From: Caballeronia fortuita
Lineage (GTDB): Bacteria > Pseudomonadota > Gammaproteobacteria > Burkholderiales > Burkholderiaceae
Length of the DNA: 64,000 nucleotides
Assembly (NCBI RefSeq): GCF_001544835.2
Contig: NZ_FCNX02000010.1
Location: 186,001 to 250,000, forward strand
Direction: 5' to 3'
The position numbers were made by a program, and so were the translations under genes. The notes under the pieces are model-generated. The model worked only from the letters and a program-made list of their open reading frames with translations, did not search any database and had not been told where the DNA came from. How positions within the stretch are numbered: position 1 is the stretch's first letter; the number at the start of each line of letters is the position of its first letter. Below are positions 1 through 7,671 of this stretch, one piece after another.

Positions 1-643
1 GCACGCGCGCTTCGAGTTCGTCGATATGCGTGCGCATCGCCGTGAGCGCGGCGGGCAGCTTGCCGTTTTCGAGCGCATCGACGAGCCGGCCATGTTCATC
101 CGATGAACAGTTCGACAGCTTCGACGGATCGAAGAGCGCCTTGTACAGCTCGGTCTTCGCGACCAGTTTCGCGAGGAACGCCTGCACGTCCGGTGCGCCC
201 GCTAGCTGCGCGAGCAGCACATGAAAGTCACCTGCGAGACGCACGCACTCGGCCACGTTCCCCGACTTCAATGCGCGCTGTTCGGCCTTCACGTGGGCAC
301 GCAGCGCGCGCAGCGCCCGCGCGTTCAGCGCGCCGCACAACGACGCGACGATGCCCGCCTCCACCACTTGCCGCGCGCGATACGCCTCGCGGATATCGGC
401 GGGCGTCGGCGACGGTACGAACGCGCCGCGATTCGCCTCCAGCGTGAGCTTGCCTTCCGCGCCGAGCCGCGCGAGCACCTTGCGGATCGTGCCGCGCGTG
501 CAGTCGAACGCGGCGGCGAGCTCCCGTTCGACGAGCTGCGCGCCGGGCGCGAGCTTGCCCTGCAGGAGCGCCGACGCGATGGCCGCGTAGACGCGCTCGT
601 CAGCGGAAATATCGTTCGATGATGTGCCGATGCGCGATGCCAT
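1..643 (-). CDS. GntR family regulator with FCD domain, cut by window edge
   Basis: Probable transcriptional repressor of the FadR/FCD subfamily of GntR proteins. About 214 residues are visible from the ATG at 643 to the window edge, so a few C-terminal residues may be missing. The N-terminal part (about residues 15-80) is a winged helix: it contains ERVYAAIASALLQGKLAPG, then LVERELAAAFDCTRGTIRKV, the usual GntR recognition-helix pattern. The C-terminal part is helical and fits FCD, with EAGIVASLCGAL and a later FHVLLAQLAG segment carrying the expected histidine. It is divergent from the MFS carrier at 782 and a perfect inverted repeat lies between them, so it most likely controls that carrier and itself. 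The ligand cannot be read from sequence. Confidence 0.85.
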   Translation of the reverse strand, partial: MASRIGTSSNDISADERVYAAIASALLQGKLAPGAQLVERELAAAFDCTRGTIRKVLARLGAEGKLTLEANRGAFVPSPTPADIREAYRARQVVEAGIVASLCGALNARALRALRAHVKAEQRALKSGNVAECVRLAGDFHVLLAQLAGAPDVQAFLAKLVAKTELYKALFDPSKLSNCSSDEHGRLVDALENGKLPAALTAMRTHIDELEARV

Positions 644-718
644 GATGCCCGCCGTGTTGCGATGAACCGCATTGTAGCGAGCCCGCGCGAATCCGGTCTA
701 TTCGCGCGGGCGAATATC

Positions 719-751
719 TGGTTGACCAAATATCTATAAAATGGTCAACCA
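719..751. promoter_or_regulatory. Inverted-repeat operator between GntR regulator and MFS carrier
   Basis: TGGTTGACCA (719-728) and its exact reverse complement TGGTCAACCA (742-751) are separated by 13 AT-rich bases that include TATAAA (735-740). Each half is itself close to the TGGT-N-ACCA type of site bound by FadR-like GntR proteins. It lies 76 bp upstream of the regulator start and 30 bp upstream of the MFS start, and overlaps the likely -10 region, which fits a repressor site. Binding by the neighbouring regulator is inferred from position. Confidence 0.7.
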
Positions 752-781
752 AAACGTCGCGCGCCAGGAGGATCGCATCGC

Positions 782-2074
782 ATGAAAACATCCAACTTCG
801 CGTGGCTCGCAGTGATCGTCGCCATTGGACTGAATCTGCGGCCGCTGCTCACCTCGATCAGCCCGCTGATGGGCGTGATCCTGCACGCGACGGGCTTGTC
901 GTTTCGCGGCGCGTCGATGCTGACCGGCCTGCCCGTCGTCGCGATGGGTTTGTGCGCGTTCGGCGCGAGCGCGCTGTCACGCTCGATGGGCAATGCGCGC
1001 GGCGTCGCGCTCGGGCTGATCGCGATCGTCGCGGCGTGCGCGGCGCGGCTCGTCGCCGGGAACGCCGCGGCGCTCATCGCGAGCGCGGCGGTCGCAGGCA
1101 CGGGCGTCGCGGTCATTCAGGCGCTGTTGCCCGGCGTGATGAAGACGCGCTTCGCCGCGCGCCTGCCCTTCGCGATGGGCCTCTATTCCGCGTCGATCAT
1201 GGCGGGCGGCGGGCTCGGCGCGAGCATCACGCCGGCGCTCGCGTCGCACGTGTCGTGGCAGGCGGGGCTCGCGTTCTGGGCCATGCCCGCGCTCGTCGCG
1301 CTCGCGTTATGGATGCTTCTGATGCGCGCCGATGCGCCGCCGCGCGCCGTATCGGCACGTGACGCGCAACCTGCGCCTTCGCTCTTTCGCAATCGCCGCG
1401 CGTGGACGCTCGGCATTTTCTTCGGGCTCGTCAACGGCGGCTATACGAGCCTCGTCGCGTGGATGCCCGCGTATTACCAGCAACTCGGACGCGGCGTGAC
1501 CGAGAGTGGCGCGCTGCTCGCGATGCTCACGGTGTTCCAGGCATCGTCCGCGCTGCTGCTGCCGATGGCGGCGGCGAAGTTCGGACGCGGCAAGGACCGC
1601 CGTCCGTGGATCGCGCTCGGGCTCGTGGCGCAGCTTGCGGGCTTCGCGCTTTTGCTCGCCGCGCCGCTGGCCTCGCCGCTCGCGGTCGTCGCGTTGCTCG
1701 GCGGCGGGCTCGGCGGCGTGTTTGCGCTCTCGCTCGTGCTGACGCTCGATCACGCCGACGATCCCGGCCTCGCCGCGCGCCTCGTCGCGTTCGTGCAGGG
1801 CGTGGGGTTCGTCATCGCGGCGCTGGCGCCGGTCGTCGCGGGCGTGGTGCGAGACGTGAGCGGCGGCTTTTCGATGTCGTGGATGATGCTTGCCGCGAGC
1901 CTCATCGCGATGATCGCGCTCAATGCCGTGTTCGGGCCGCGCAGTTACGCGCGTGCGATGCGCTCCGCCGTGTTCAGCGAACCGCGTGACACGCGAAGAA
2001 CTCGTCGAGCAGATCGGTCATCTGCCACACGGGACACGGACGGCGCGAATGCCCGTCGTAGCCCGCTTCCTTGA
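782..2074 (+). CDS. MFS transporter, CynX/NimT (cyanate permease-like) family
   Basis: A 430-residue inner-membrane carrier with about 12 hydrophobic segments. The opening FAWLAVIVAIGLNLRPLLTS and the following SPLMGVI segment are typical of the CynX/NimT branch of the major facilitator superfamily (cyanate, 2-nitroimidazole and related anions). Substrate here is unknown. The start is supported by AGGAGG about 11 bases upstream. The last ~40 residues (after about 390) are basic, non-hydrophobic and rich in Arg. They are encoded over the antisense 3' end of the next gene and look like a read-through tail rather than part of the fold. It is divergent from a GntR/FCD regulator with a shared operator, so expression is probably ligand-induced. 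Confidence 0.85.
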   Translation: MKTSNFAWLAVIVAIGLNLRPLLTSISPLMGVILHATGLSFRGASMLTGLPVVAMGLCAFGASALSRSMGNARGVALGLIAIVAACAARLVAGNAAALIASAAVAGTGVAVIQALLPGVMKTRFAARLPFAMGLYSASIMAGGGLGASITPALASHVSWQAGLAFWAMPALVALALWMLLMRADAPPRAVSARDAQPAPSLFRNRRAWTLGIFFGLVNGGYTSLVAWMPAYYQQLGRGVTESGALLAMLTVFQASSALLLPMAAAKFGRGKDRRPWIALGLVAQLAGFALLLAAPLASPLAVVALLGGGLGGVFALSLVLTLDHADDPGLAARLVAFVQGVGFVIAALAPVVAGVVRDVSGGFSMSWMMLAASLIAMIALNAVFGPRSYARAMRSAVFSEPRDTRRTRRADRSSATRDTDGANARRSPLP

Positions 2075-2429
2075 GATGCGCGATCGGTTCTTCGGGCAGA
2101 AAACCGCTCATCGCGATGATGAGGCGGTTCGCGTCGTCGTCTGCATCGCGCAGCTCGCGCACGAGCGCGTAGTTGCCGCAGCCGCCGACGCGCGTATCGA
2201 GAAAGAGCACGTGCGGACGCCATGCCTCCACCGACTGCCTGACCGACGAGGCATCCACCGCGAGCCGCGCCGGAAAGCCCTTCAGCTCGAACAACGACAC
2301 GAGCGATGCGCCGAGCATGCGCTCCGGCAGCGCCAGCAGCACGCGCCGCGAATCCGGTTGCAGGCGCGCTCGCTTGCGGTTCCATAACGAGCATTGCGCG
2401 GGGCTGGTTTCGTATGCTCGATTGTTCAA
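1974..2429 (-). CDS. Small receiver-domain-like protein (degenerate response regulator)
   Basis: A 151-residue single-domain protein that reads as a receiver (CheY-like) fold without an output domain. RRVLLALPERMLG replaces the usual acidic first strand. VLFLDTRVG carries a candidate phospho-acceptor Asp. IIAMSG supplies the Ser/Thr strand, and GYDGHSRRPCPVW replaces the canonical GADDYLxKP loop, so the conserved Lys is Arg. The acidic pair after strand 1 is not evident, and normal phosphotransfer is doubtful. I recall similar short proteins in Burkholderia relatives, with the GYDGH-RRPCP motif kept, which argues for a real family. The start is a TTG at 2429 with AGAGGG upstream. Its last 101 bp overlap the MFS gene antisense. 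Confidence 0.6.
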   Translation of the reverse strand: MNNRAYETSPAQCSLWNRKRARLQPDSRRVLLALPERMLGASLVSLFELKGFPARLAVDASSVRQSVEAWRPHVLFLDTRVGGCGNYALVRELRDADDDANRLIIAMSGFLPEEPIAHLKEAGYDGHSRRPCPVWQMTDLLDEFFACHAVR

Positions 2430-2731
2430 GTCATCCCTCTTGCGACGATGCGGCGCGCAAACTCACCGGCATGGCGCACCGCGCGCCACGATGACGCATC
2501 GGCGCACCGTCGATGGGCGGCACGCTTGCTTGTACGAGCTGGTTAATTTTTCCGATGCGTTGCGTGGCGCGGGATGCGCCGCATGGGAAACGCACGCGAG
2601 GAAAGGAATGGCAGGAAGCGGGCCAGGAACTCGATTCGTCCTGGCCGGTCGATGCTCGCGGCGTAGTTGCAGCGTGCGGAAAGCAGAAAGCAGAAAGCCC
2701 AGCCAAAAGACCGGGCTCGACGCGGGCTGAC
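2430..2731. other. Gene-free stretch between receiver-like gene and tRNA-Arg
   Basis: About 300 bp with no convincing coding sequence. The left part should hold the promoter of the receiver-like gene. Near 2677-2697 there is a short direct repetition of the unit AGCAGAA. The segment AGCCC(N12)GGGCT just downstream of tRNA-Arg (about 2695-2720, minus strand), followed by a T/C-rich run, may be a weak tRNA terminator. Confidence 0.4.
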
Positions 2732-2808
2732 TGGCCCGCCCTACACGACTCGAACGTGTGACCTACGGCTTAGAAGGCCGTTGCTCTATCCAGCTGAGCT
2801 AAGGGCGG
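2732..2808 (-). tRNA. tRNA-Arg (anticodon TCT)
   Basis: Complete cloverleaf of 77 nt with encoded CCA. The acceptor CCGCCCT pairs with AGGGCGG, the D arm GCTC/GAGC, and the anticodon stem ACGGC/GCCGT encloses the loop CTTCTAA, giving anticodon TCT. The T arm is ACACG-TTCGAGT-CGTGT. It decodes AGA/AGG, rare codons in this GC-rich genome. Confidence 0.97.
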
Positions 2809-2918
2809 AGAACCTGAACGCGCGGCGAAAGCAAACTCGGAAAACAAAAGGCTAAAACGCCGCGCATCGAAGAAGACCGCGATTTTACCTCATTCGCCGC
2901 CGCCCTTGTCCCGGCTCG

Positions 2919-3749
2919 TCACACCGGTTGCGGATGCATCATGAACCAGCCGAGGAAGAAGATTCCCGCGATCACGCAATACACGCCGAACGACGCCAGC
3001 TTGCCGTGTCCCTCGAAGTAACGCATCAGGAAACGCACGCTCAAATACGCCGCGATGCCGGTCAGCACGCCGCCGAGCAGCGCATCCGCCAGTTGTCCCG
3101 GTGCATGAAAGAGCTTGGGCAATTCGAGCACGCCCGCCGCGAAGATGATCGGCGTGCCGAGCAGAAACGAGAACTCGGCGGCCGCCTCGGCAGTCAGTCC
3201 CGCGCCGACGCCCGCGATCATCGTCAGGCCGCTGCGCGAGAAGCCAGGAATCAGCGCGCCGATCTGCGCAAGGCCGACCAGAAACGCCTGCTTGAACGTG
3301 AGCTTTTCGGGCGCCCGCGTCACGCGGCTTCGTTGCAGGCGATCACCGAGCCACAGCAGCACGCCGTTGACGATCAACGCCGCCGCGACGATCCGCAGAT
3401 CGTGAAAGATCGCTTCGAGCCGTTTTTCGAGCAGCAAGCCGACGATGCCCGTCGGAATCGTGCCGATGATGAGCGCCCACATCATGTGGCCGTCGTCGTT
3501 CTTGCGCCCGCCCAGCGACGCGAAGAAGCCGCGAATCAGCGCGATCCATCGGTCGCGGAAATACCAGAGCAGCGCGATGGCCGTGCCGAGATGCAGCGCG
3601 ACGAGAAACGGCAGCAATTGCGGCGCATGCTTGTCGATATGCATGCCGATCAGGCCGGGAACGAGCAGCGTATGGCCGAGGCTGCTCACCGGAAAGAGTT
3701 CGGTCACGCCCTGGAGCACGCTTAAGAATACGAGAAACCACAGAGTCAC
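2919..3749 (-). CDS. uppP: Undecaprenyl-diphosphatase (BacA type)
   Basis: A 276-residue polytopic membrane protein that removes one phosphate from undecaprenyl diphosphate and so recycles the lipid carrier of peptidoglycan and other envelope polymers; overproduction is linked to bacitracin resistance. Both family signatures are present: ELFPVSSLGH at 17-26 (usually EFLPVSSTGH, so Leu replaces Thr) and PGFSRSG near residue 168. The length matches the family. The start is a GTG with AGGA seven bases upstream. It is monocistronic, with tRNA-Arg beyond its 3' end. Confidence 0.95.
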   Translation of the reverse strand: MTLWFLVFLSVLQGVTELFPVSSLGHTLLVPGLIGMHIDKHAPQLLPFLVALHLGTAIALLWYFRDRWIALIRGFFASLGGRKNDDGHMMWALIIGTIPTGIVGLLLEKRLEAIFHDLRIVAAALIVNGVLLWLGDRLQRSRVTRAPEKLTFKQAFLVGLAQIGALIPGFSRSGLTMIAGVGAGLTAEAAAEFSFLLGTPIIFAAGVLELPKLFHAPGQLADALLGGVLTGIAAYLSVRFLMRYFEGHGKLASFGVYCVIAGIFFLGWFMMHPQPV

Positions 3750-4044
3750 GCGTCGGTCCTTTGTCGGGGAAGGTGAAGGACGCGCCGTGCAGTTCCATTC
3801 CTCGCGTCACGCGAAGCCGAAGGAGGCGGACAGGGAATTGCAACAGGAAGGATGAATCGATACGGCGCGCGAACGGGACCGATTATGCCGTCGGCTAAAT
3901 CGGGCGCCAAGCGCTTACCGCACACAAATTGCGCCGACAGTCAACCGTCGGCAAAACGAATATCGATCGAAAGAATACTATAGGCAATACGAAAGAAATG
4001 CATACCGGCTCGCTTCGCGCCGCTGCGCATTCGCGGTTGCCCCG

Positions 4045-4131
4045 TCAGCCCTTCAACTGGTGCAGAAAGACCGCCGTGCTCGCGCCGAAGAGGGCGAACA
4101 TCGCGACGCCCATTGCCATCGCCAGATCCAT
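4045..4131 (-). CDS. 28-residue single-span membrane microprotein
   Basis: Short reading frame that begins MDLAMAMGVAMFALFGAS and ends FLHQLKG, with a GGAG box six bases before the ATG. Residues 2-24 form one hydrophobic helix followed by a short basic tail, as in KdpF/CydX-like small membrane proteins. It is isolated between uppP (same strand) and the epimerase (divergent), with an AT-rich upstream region. Function unknown. Good ribosome-binding site, clean helix and stop make it more likely than chance. Confidence 0.55.
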   Translation of the reverse strand: MDLAMAMGVAMFALFGASTAVFLHQLKG

Positions 4132-4319
4132 GGTTGCTCCTTGTCCGTCTGGTTTCCAACACAGGAAACATATAACAACATATTGCATACGCCTTGCTCA
4201 GTCGCAATTTCCCGCAAAGGGTTTTTCCCGACGTGATTCCAAGGCAGAATCGTCGGGTTCGAGCCGCGCCGCTCAAAAGCGCGCGCGGCGCCTCGCCATC
4301 CAACGGAGCGCCTGCCAAC

Positions 4320-5222
4320 ATGTCATCGCAAAACGACATCATCGAAATCGAGCGCGACGGCGCCGCCATTGTGCTCGCGCCGCACGCGGGCGGACGGCTC
4401 ATGACCTGGCGCGTCGGCGGCGAGCCGGTCGTGCACTGGCCCGACGCGGCCGACTGGTCCAATCCCGCAAAAATCCGCGGCGGCAATCCGCTGCTCTTTC
4501 CGTTTCTCGGCCGGCATTTCGTCGATGGCGAAATCGGCAGATGGCGCGATCCCGAAGGCATCGTCCATGCGCTGCCGACGCACGGCTTCGCGCGCAATCT
4601 GCCCTTCTCCTCCACACGCGACGCCGACGGCCACGGTCTGCGCATGACGCTCGTCGACAGCGACGCCACGCGCGACGGCTATCCGTTCGCGTTCCGCTTC
4701 GAGGCGGCGTACCGCATCGTCGACGGCAACACGCTCGAAGTCGAACTGACGACGTCGAATCCCGGCGAAGTCGCGCTGCCTTACTACGCCGGGCATCACT
4801 TTTATTTTCATCTGCCGCACGGCCAGCGCGCGGCGAGCAGCGTCGAGCTGCCGCACACCGAGCGTCGCCGTCAACTCGCCGACGGCTCGATTACCGAGGC
4901 CGAGCCCGGCCTGCCGCGCTATTCGCTGGCCGATCCGGGCATCGTCGATACGTTTCATTGCCTCACGCGTCAAACCGACGAACCCGTGGTGCTGAAGCTG
5001 CCAGGCCTCGCGCGCACGATCAGCTTCGAACTGCAGCAGCCGGACTCGGTGCCTTGGTACGCGGTCACGACCTGGACCGAATCGGATACCTCGGACTTCT
5101 ATTGCGTGGAGCCGTGGATCGGCCTGCCCGACGCCATTCACAACGGCCGCGGCCTGCGCTGGCTCGCGCCGGGCAAGACCGAGACGGCGTTGCTCAGGCT
5201 CGTCGTCGCGGCAGACGCGTGA
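4320..5222 (+). CDS. Aldose 1-epimerase / D-hexose-6-phosphate mutarotase-like protein
   Basis: A 300-residue protein of the galactose-mutarotase superfamily, a cytoplasmic beta-sandwich enzyme interconverting alpha and beta anomers of a sugar or sugar phosphate. Recognisable features are GGRLMTWRVGG near the N terminus, the GGNPLLFPFLGR segment, THGFARN carrying the first active-site His (about residue 88), GHHFYFHLP with the second His group (about 160), and the acidic WIGLPDAIHNGRGLRWL end. The ATG at 4320 is chosen because GGAG precedes it by about 10 bases. An in-frame upstream extension is possible but lacks family similarity. Exact substrate is unknown. Confidence 0.85.
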   Translation: MSSQNDIIEIERDGAAIVLAPHAGGRLMTWRVGGEPVVHWPDAADWSNPAKIRGGNPLLFPFLGRHFVDGEIGRWRDPEGIVHALPTHGFARNLPFSSTRDADGHGLRMTLVDSDATRDGYPFAFRFEAAYRIVDGNTLEVELTTSNPGEVALPYYAGHHFYFHLPHGQRAASSVELPHTERRRQLADGSITEAEPGLPRYSLADPGIVDTFHCLTRQTDEPVVLKLPGLARTISFELQQPDSVPWYAVTTWTESDTSDFYCVEPWIGLPDAIHNGRGLRWLAPGKTETALLRLVVAADA

Positions 5223-5333
5223 GGCGGACGCCGTCTTTTGTCCGGGGAAACCCGAGACGGTAAAATCCTGCGTTTCGATTCGCCGCGCCGCCGTGCCCCG
5301 CACTGCGCGCGGCGGTGCTTCGCGAGGTCAGGT

Positions 5334-6026
5334 TTGCAAAAAAGAATTCGACGGCTCGTCTGCGCATCGCTCGTCGCAGTGCTGGCCGCTTGTGGGACGG
5401 GGCCGGTTGCGCCGGGTTTCTATCGCGTCGAGCGCGGCGACACGGTGTCGAAAATCGCGCGGGAGAATCGCACCACGGTCGCGAACGTCAAGCGCTGGAA
5501 CGGGCTGGCGAATCCGGACGCCATCGAGGTCGGGCAGGTGCTGCGCATCGCGCCGCCGGCGGCCAGCGCGAGCGCCGCGGATACGTCGGGTGCGGCGGCG
5601 GCCGGCAGCGCGAAGGGCGATTCGAGCGCGCAGGCGCAGTCGCAAACCAGGGCGGGACCGGGCGTCACGCTCGTGTGGCCGGCGCAAGGCAGCGTCATTC
5701 GCGGCTTCGACGGCAAGAACTCGAAGGGCATCGACATCGCGAATGCGGCGGGCACGCCCGTCGTCGCTGCGGCGAGCGGCAATGTCGTCTACGCCGGCAA
5801 TGGCCTGCGCGGCTACGGCAACATGCTCATCATCAAGCACGACGACGAGTATCTGACCGCCTATGCCCACAATCGCGCGCTGCTGGTGAAGGAAGGCCAG
5901 ACCGTGCAGCAGGGCCAGCAAATCGCCGAAATGGGCGACACCGACAGCAATCGCACGATGCTGCATTTCGAAGTGCGCTACATGGGCCGCTCGACGGACC
6001 CGGCGCGCTATCTGCCGCCGCGCTGA
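5334..6026 (+). CDS. NlpD-like lipoprotein with LysM and degenerate LytM/M23 domain
   Basis: A 230-residue lipoprotein likely to act in the periplasm as an activator of cell-wall amidases. A TTG start at 5334 with GAGG upstream gives a signal ending in the lipobox LAAC (Cys about residue 20). A LysM domain follows (YRVERGDTVSKIARENRTT), then an Ala/Ser linker and a LytM domain. The first zinc ligand is missing: KGIDIANAAG replaces HxGIDI, as in NlpD and EnvC, while YAHN and HFEVRY remain. It ends RYLPPR like NlpD. The gene is not next to rpoS or surE, the usual nlpD context, so it may be a paralogue. Confidence 0.85.
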   Translation: MQKRIRRLVCASLVAVLAACGTGPVAPGFYRVERGDTVSKIARENRTTVANVKRWNGLANPDAIEVGQVLRIAPPAASASAADTSGAAAAGSAKGDSSAQAQSQTRAGPGVTLVWPAQGSVIRGFDGKNSKGIDIANAAGTPVVAAASGNVVYAGNGLRGYGNMLIIKHDDEYLTAYAHNRALLVKEGQTVQQGQQIAEMGDTDSNRTMLHFEVRYMGRSTDPARYLPPR

Positions 6027-6055
6027 ATATCCGGCGGACGTTACGAGGAAGATCG

Positions 6056-6376
6056 ATGAGATTGACGATGAGGATGAACACCGCCGCGCTCGGCGCGGCG
6101 TTTGCACTGAGCGCCGCCCTTTCCGGCTGCGCGAGCGGTCCGACGATGACCTATCTGCCATCGGGCGACACGGGCTTCGCGATCAACTGCAGCGGCGGTG
6201 ATGCGAGCACGAGTTGGGCGGCCTGCTACAAGCAGGCGGGCGAGATGTGCGGCGCGTATGGCTACGACGTGATCTCGAAAGATGCCGACAACGGCGCGAC
6301 CGCTGGCGGCACGGTCGGCGGCATTTTCGGCGCGAACATCAAGAACCGTTCGATGGTGATTCGCTGCAAGCAGTGA
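6056..6376 (+). CDS. Small lipoprotein of unknown function
   Basis: A 106-residue predicted lipoprotein. The ATG at 6056 is preceded by GAGGAAG. The signal peptide ends at LSGC (Cys about residue 25). The mature part has four further cysteines (INCSGG, WAACYKQ, GEMCGAYG, IRCKQ) that could form two disulfides, and a Gly-rich AGGTVGGIFGANIK segment near the C terminus that may insert in or lie on the membrane. It follows the NlpD-like gene by 29 bp on the same strand, so both are probably co-transcribed. I recognise no named family. Confidence 0.75.
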   Translation: MRLTMRMNTAALGAAFALSAALSGCASGPTMTYLPSGDTGFAINCSGGDASTSWAACYKQAGEMCGAYGYDVISKDADNGATAGGTVGGIFGANIKNRSMVIRCKQ

Positions 6377-6388
6377 CGACGCGCGCGG

Positions 6389-6529
6389 TCAGGCGTCGGC
6401 GGCATCGTTGCGGTTCGTCAGCGCGCGCCTGCGCCAATGGCCCGACACCGGATCGATATGCGCGGCGAACGCAATGAGCGCTGCCACGGCGAGCGGTGCG
6501 ACGGCGGCAAAAATCCAGAGCAGATCCAT
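6389..6529 (-). CDS. Small membrane protein, hypothetical
   Basis: A 46-residue frame beginning MDLLWIFAAVAPLAVAAL. One transmembrane helix (about residues 3-25) is followed by a basic, Arg-rich tail ending NDAADA. No strong ribosome-binding site is visible, and the frame converges on the lipoprotein gene 12 bp away. Codon use is like that of the neighbours. Supported only by hydrophobicity and position. Confidence 0.4.
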   Translation of the reverse strand: MDLLWIFAAVAPLAVAALIAFAAHIDPVSGHWRRRALTNRNDAADA

Positions 6530-6659
6530 AGCAGATACATTCGGATACAAGTTCAGCCGATGATAGCTGCCCGGCAATCTCTCCGCCCCGGTGAATCCTC
6601 TTAATCCGTGCGCCAGGTAGCATTTTCCGATTTGTCGGATGCCGCGCCCGAGACTCGCG

Positions 6660-6833
6660 TTACTGCGGTTTGGACGGATCGGTGATCATGGATGGCGGCG
6701 TCATGTCCGTCGGCACGCCTTTATAGTCGGGCGGGTCCTGCGGTTCGTGCCGATGATGAGCGGGCTCGGCGCAGGCGGCGAGCCCGAGCGCGAAGAAGAC
6801 GGCGCAAACGGAGGCGGAAACGATACGCGGCAT
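6660..6833 (-). CDS. Very small lipoprotein, hypothetical
   Basis: A 57-residue predicted lipoprotein. The ATG at 6833 has AGGGAG six bases upstream. Residues 1-18 form a signal peptide with lipobox LAAC. The mature part is short, His/Pro-rich (PAHHRHEPQDPPDYKG) and probably unstructured. It lies just downstream of tRNA-Pro on the same strand but beyond that tRNA's terminator. Function unknown. Confidence 0.6.
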   Translation of the reverse strand: MPRIVSASVCAVFFALGLAACAEPAHHRHEPQDPPDYKGVPTDMTPPSMITDPSKPQ

Positions 6834-6857
6834 GTGACTCCCTGACGAGCGTAGAAA

Positions 6858-6893
6858 TGACAAAGGGGCTACAAGCCAAGACTTGTAACCCCT
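6858..6893 (-). terminator. Terminator of tRNA-Pro
   Basis: On the minus strand GGGGTTACAAG pairs with CTTGTAGCCCC (one G-U pair) around a 6-nt loop, followed by TTTGTCATTTC. It begins 10 bp after the tRNA. Confidence 0.75.
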
Positions 6894-6903
6894 TCGTGTA
6901 TGG

Positions 6904-6980
6904 TGGTCGGAGCGAAAGGATTCGAACCTTCGACCCTCTGATCCCAAATCAGATGCGCTACCAGGCTGCGCTACGCTCCG
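6904..6980 (-). tRNA. tRNA-Pro (anticodon TGG)
   Basis: 77-nt cloverleaf with encoded CCA. The acceptor is CGGAGCG/CGCTCCG. The anticodon stem ATCTG/CAGAG-type arm encloses the loop TTTGGGA, giving anticodon TGG. The T loop TTCGAAT is standard. Confidence 0.97.
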
Positions 6981-7083
6981 ACGAGCCGCAGATTGTAACG
7001 TGCCTCGCGCGCGTTCGCAATGCCGTATGCAGGCACGCATCTTTCTGGGTCACCCAAAGGCGAACTAACTACGGAGACGATCG

Positions 7084-7551
7084 ATGGACCTCATTCTCTG
7101 GCGACACGCCGAAGCGGAAGATCAGGCGTCGAGCGATCTCGCGCGGCAACTCACGCCGCGCGGACGCAAGCAGGCGCAAGGCATCGCGAAGTGGCTGAAA
7201 TCGCGCATCGACGATGATGCCGTACTGCTCGCCAGTCCCGCGACGCGCACGATCCAGACGGCCGAAGCCTTCGGCGACCGCTATCGCGTGATCGACGCGC
7301 TCGCGCCCGGCAACGGCGCGCAAGCCGTGCTCGATGCAGCCGGCTGGCCGGACGGCATCGCGCAGACAGTCGTTGTAATCGGGCATCAGCCGACGCTCGG
7401 CCGGGTCGCCGCGCTTCTCATGACCGGCCACGAAGCGGAATGGTCGATCAAGAAGTCGGGCATCTGGTGGCTCCAGTCGCGTACGCGCGCCGGCGACGGG
7501 CAAAGCGTGCTGCGCGCGGTCATCAATCCGGACCTGCTCCAGGCGTCGTAA
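7084..7551 (+). CDS. sixA: Phosphohistidine phosphatase SixA
   Basis: A 155-residue cytoplasmic histidine-phosphatase-superfamily protein of the short SixA type, which dephosphorylates phosphohistidine on signalling or PTS proteins. The RHG catalytic motif is RHAEA (R7, H8), and the second catalytic His is in VVVIGHQPTLGRV (about residue 100). SPATRTIQTAE supplies the conserved Arg of the phosphate pocket. The start has GGAG eight bases upstream. The protein lacks the insertions of larger phosphoglycerate mutases. Its location 1 kb from ppx and ppk may be incidental. Confidence 0.92.
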   Translation: MDLILWRHAEAEDQASSDLARQLTPRGRKQAQGIAKWLKSRIDDDAVLLASPATRTIQTAEAFGDRYRVIDALAPGNGAQAVLDAAGWPDGIAQTVVVIGHQPTLGRVAALLMTGHEAEWSIKKSGIWWLQSRTRAGDGQSVLRAVINPDLLQAS

Positions 7552-7671
7552 GCTCGCGTTCATCCGGATGTCGTTTCATCGAAACGTCATTGCGATGCCA
7601 TGCGAGCGTCACCCTGCATTACTACATTGGCGAGGACTTGAAGCCCAGCAACGTCCTGTCGAGGAACGCCA

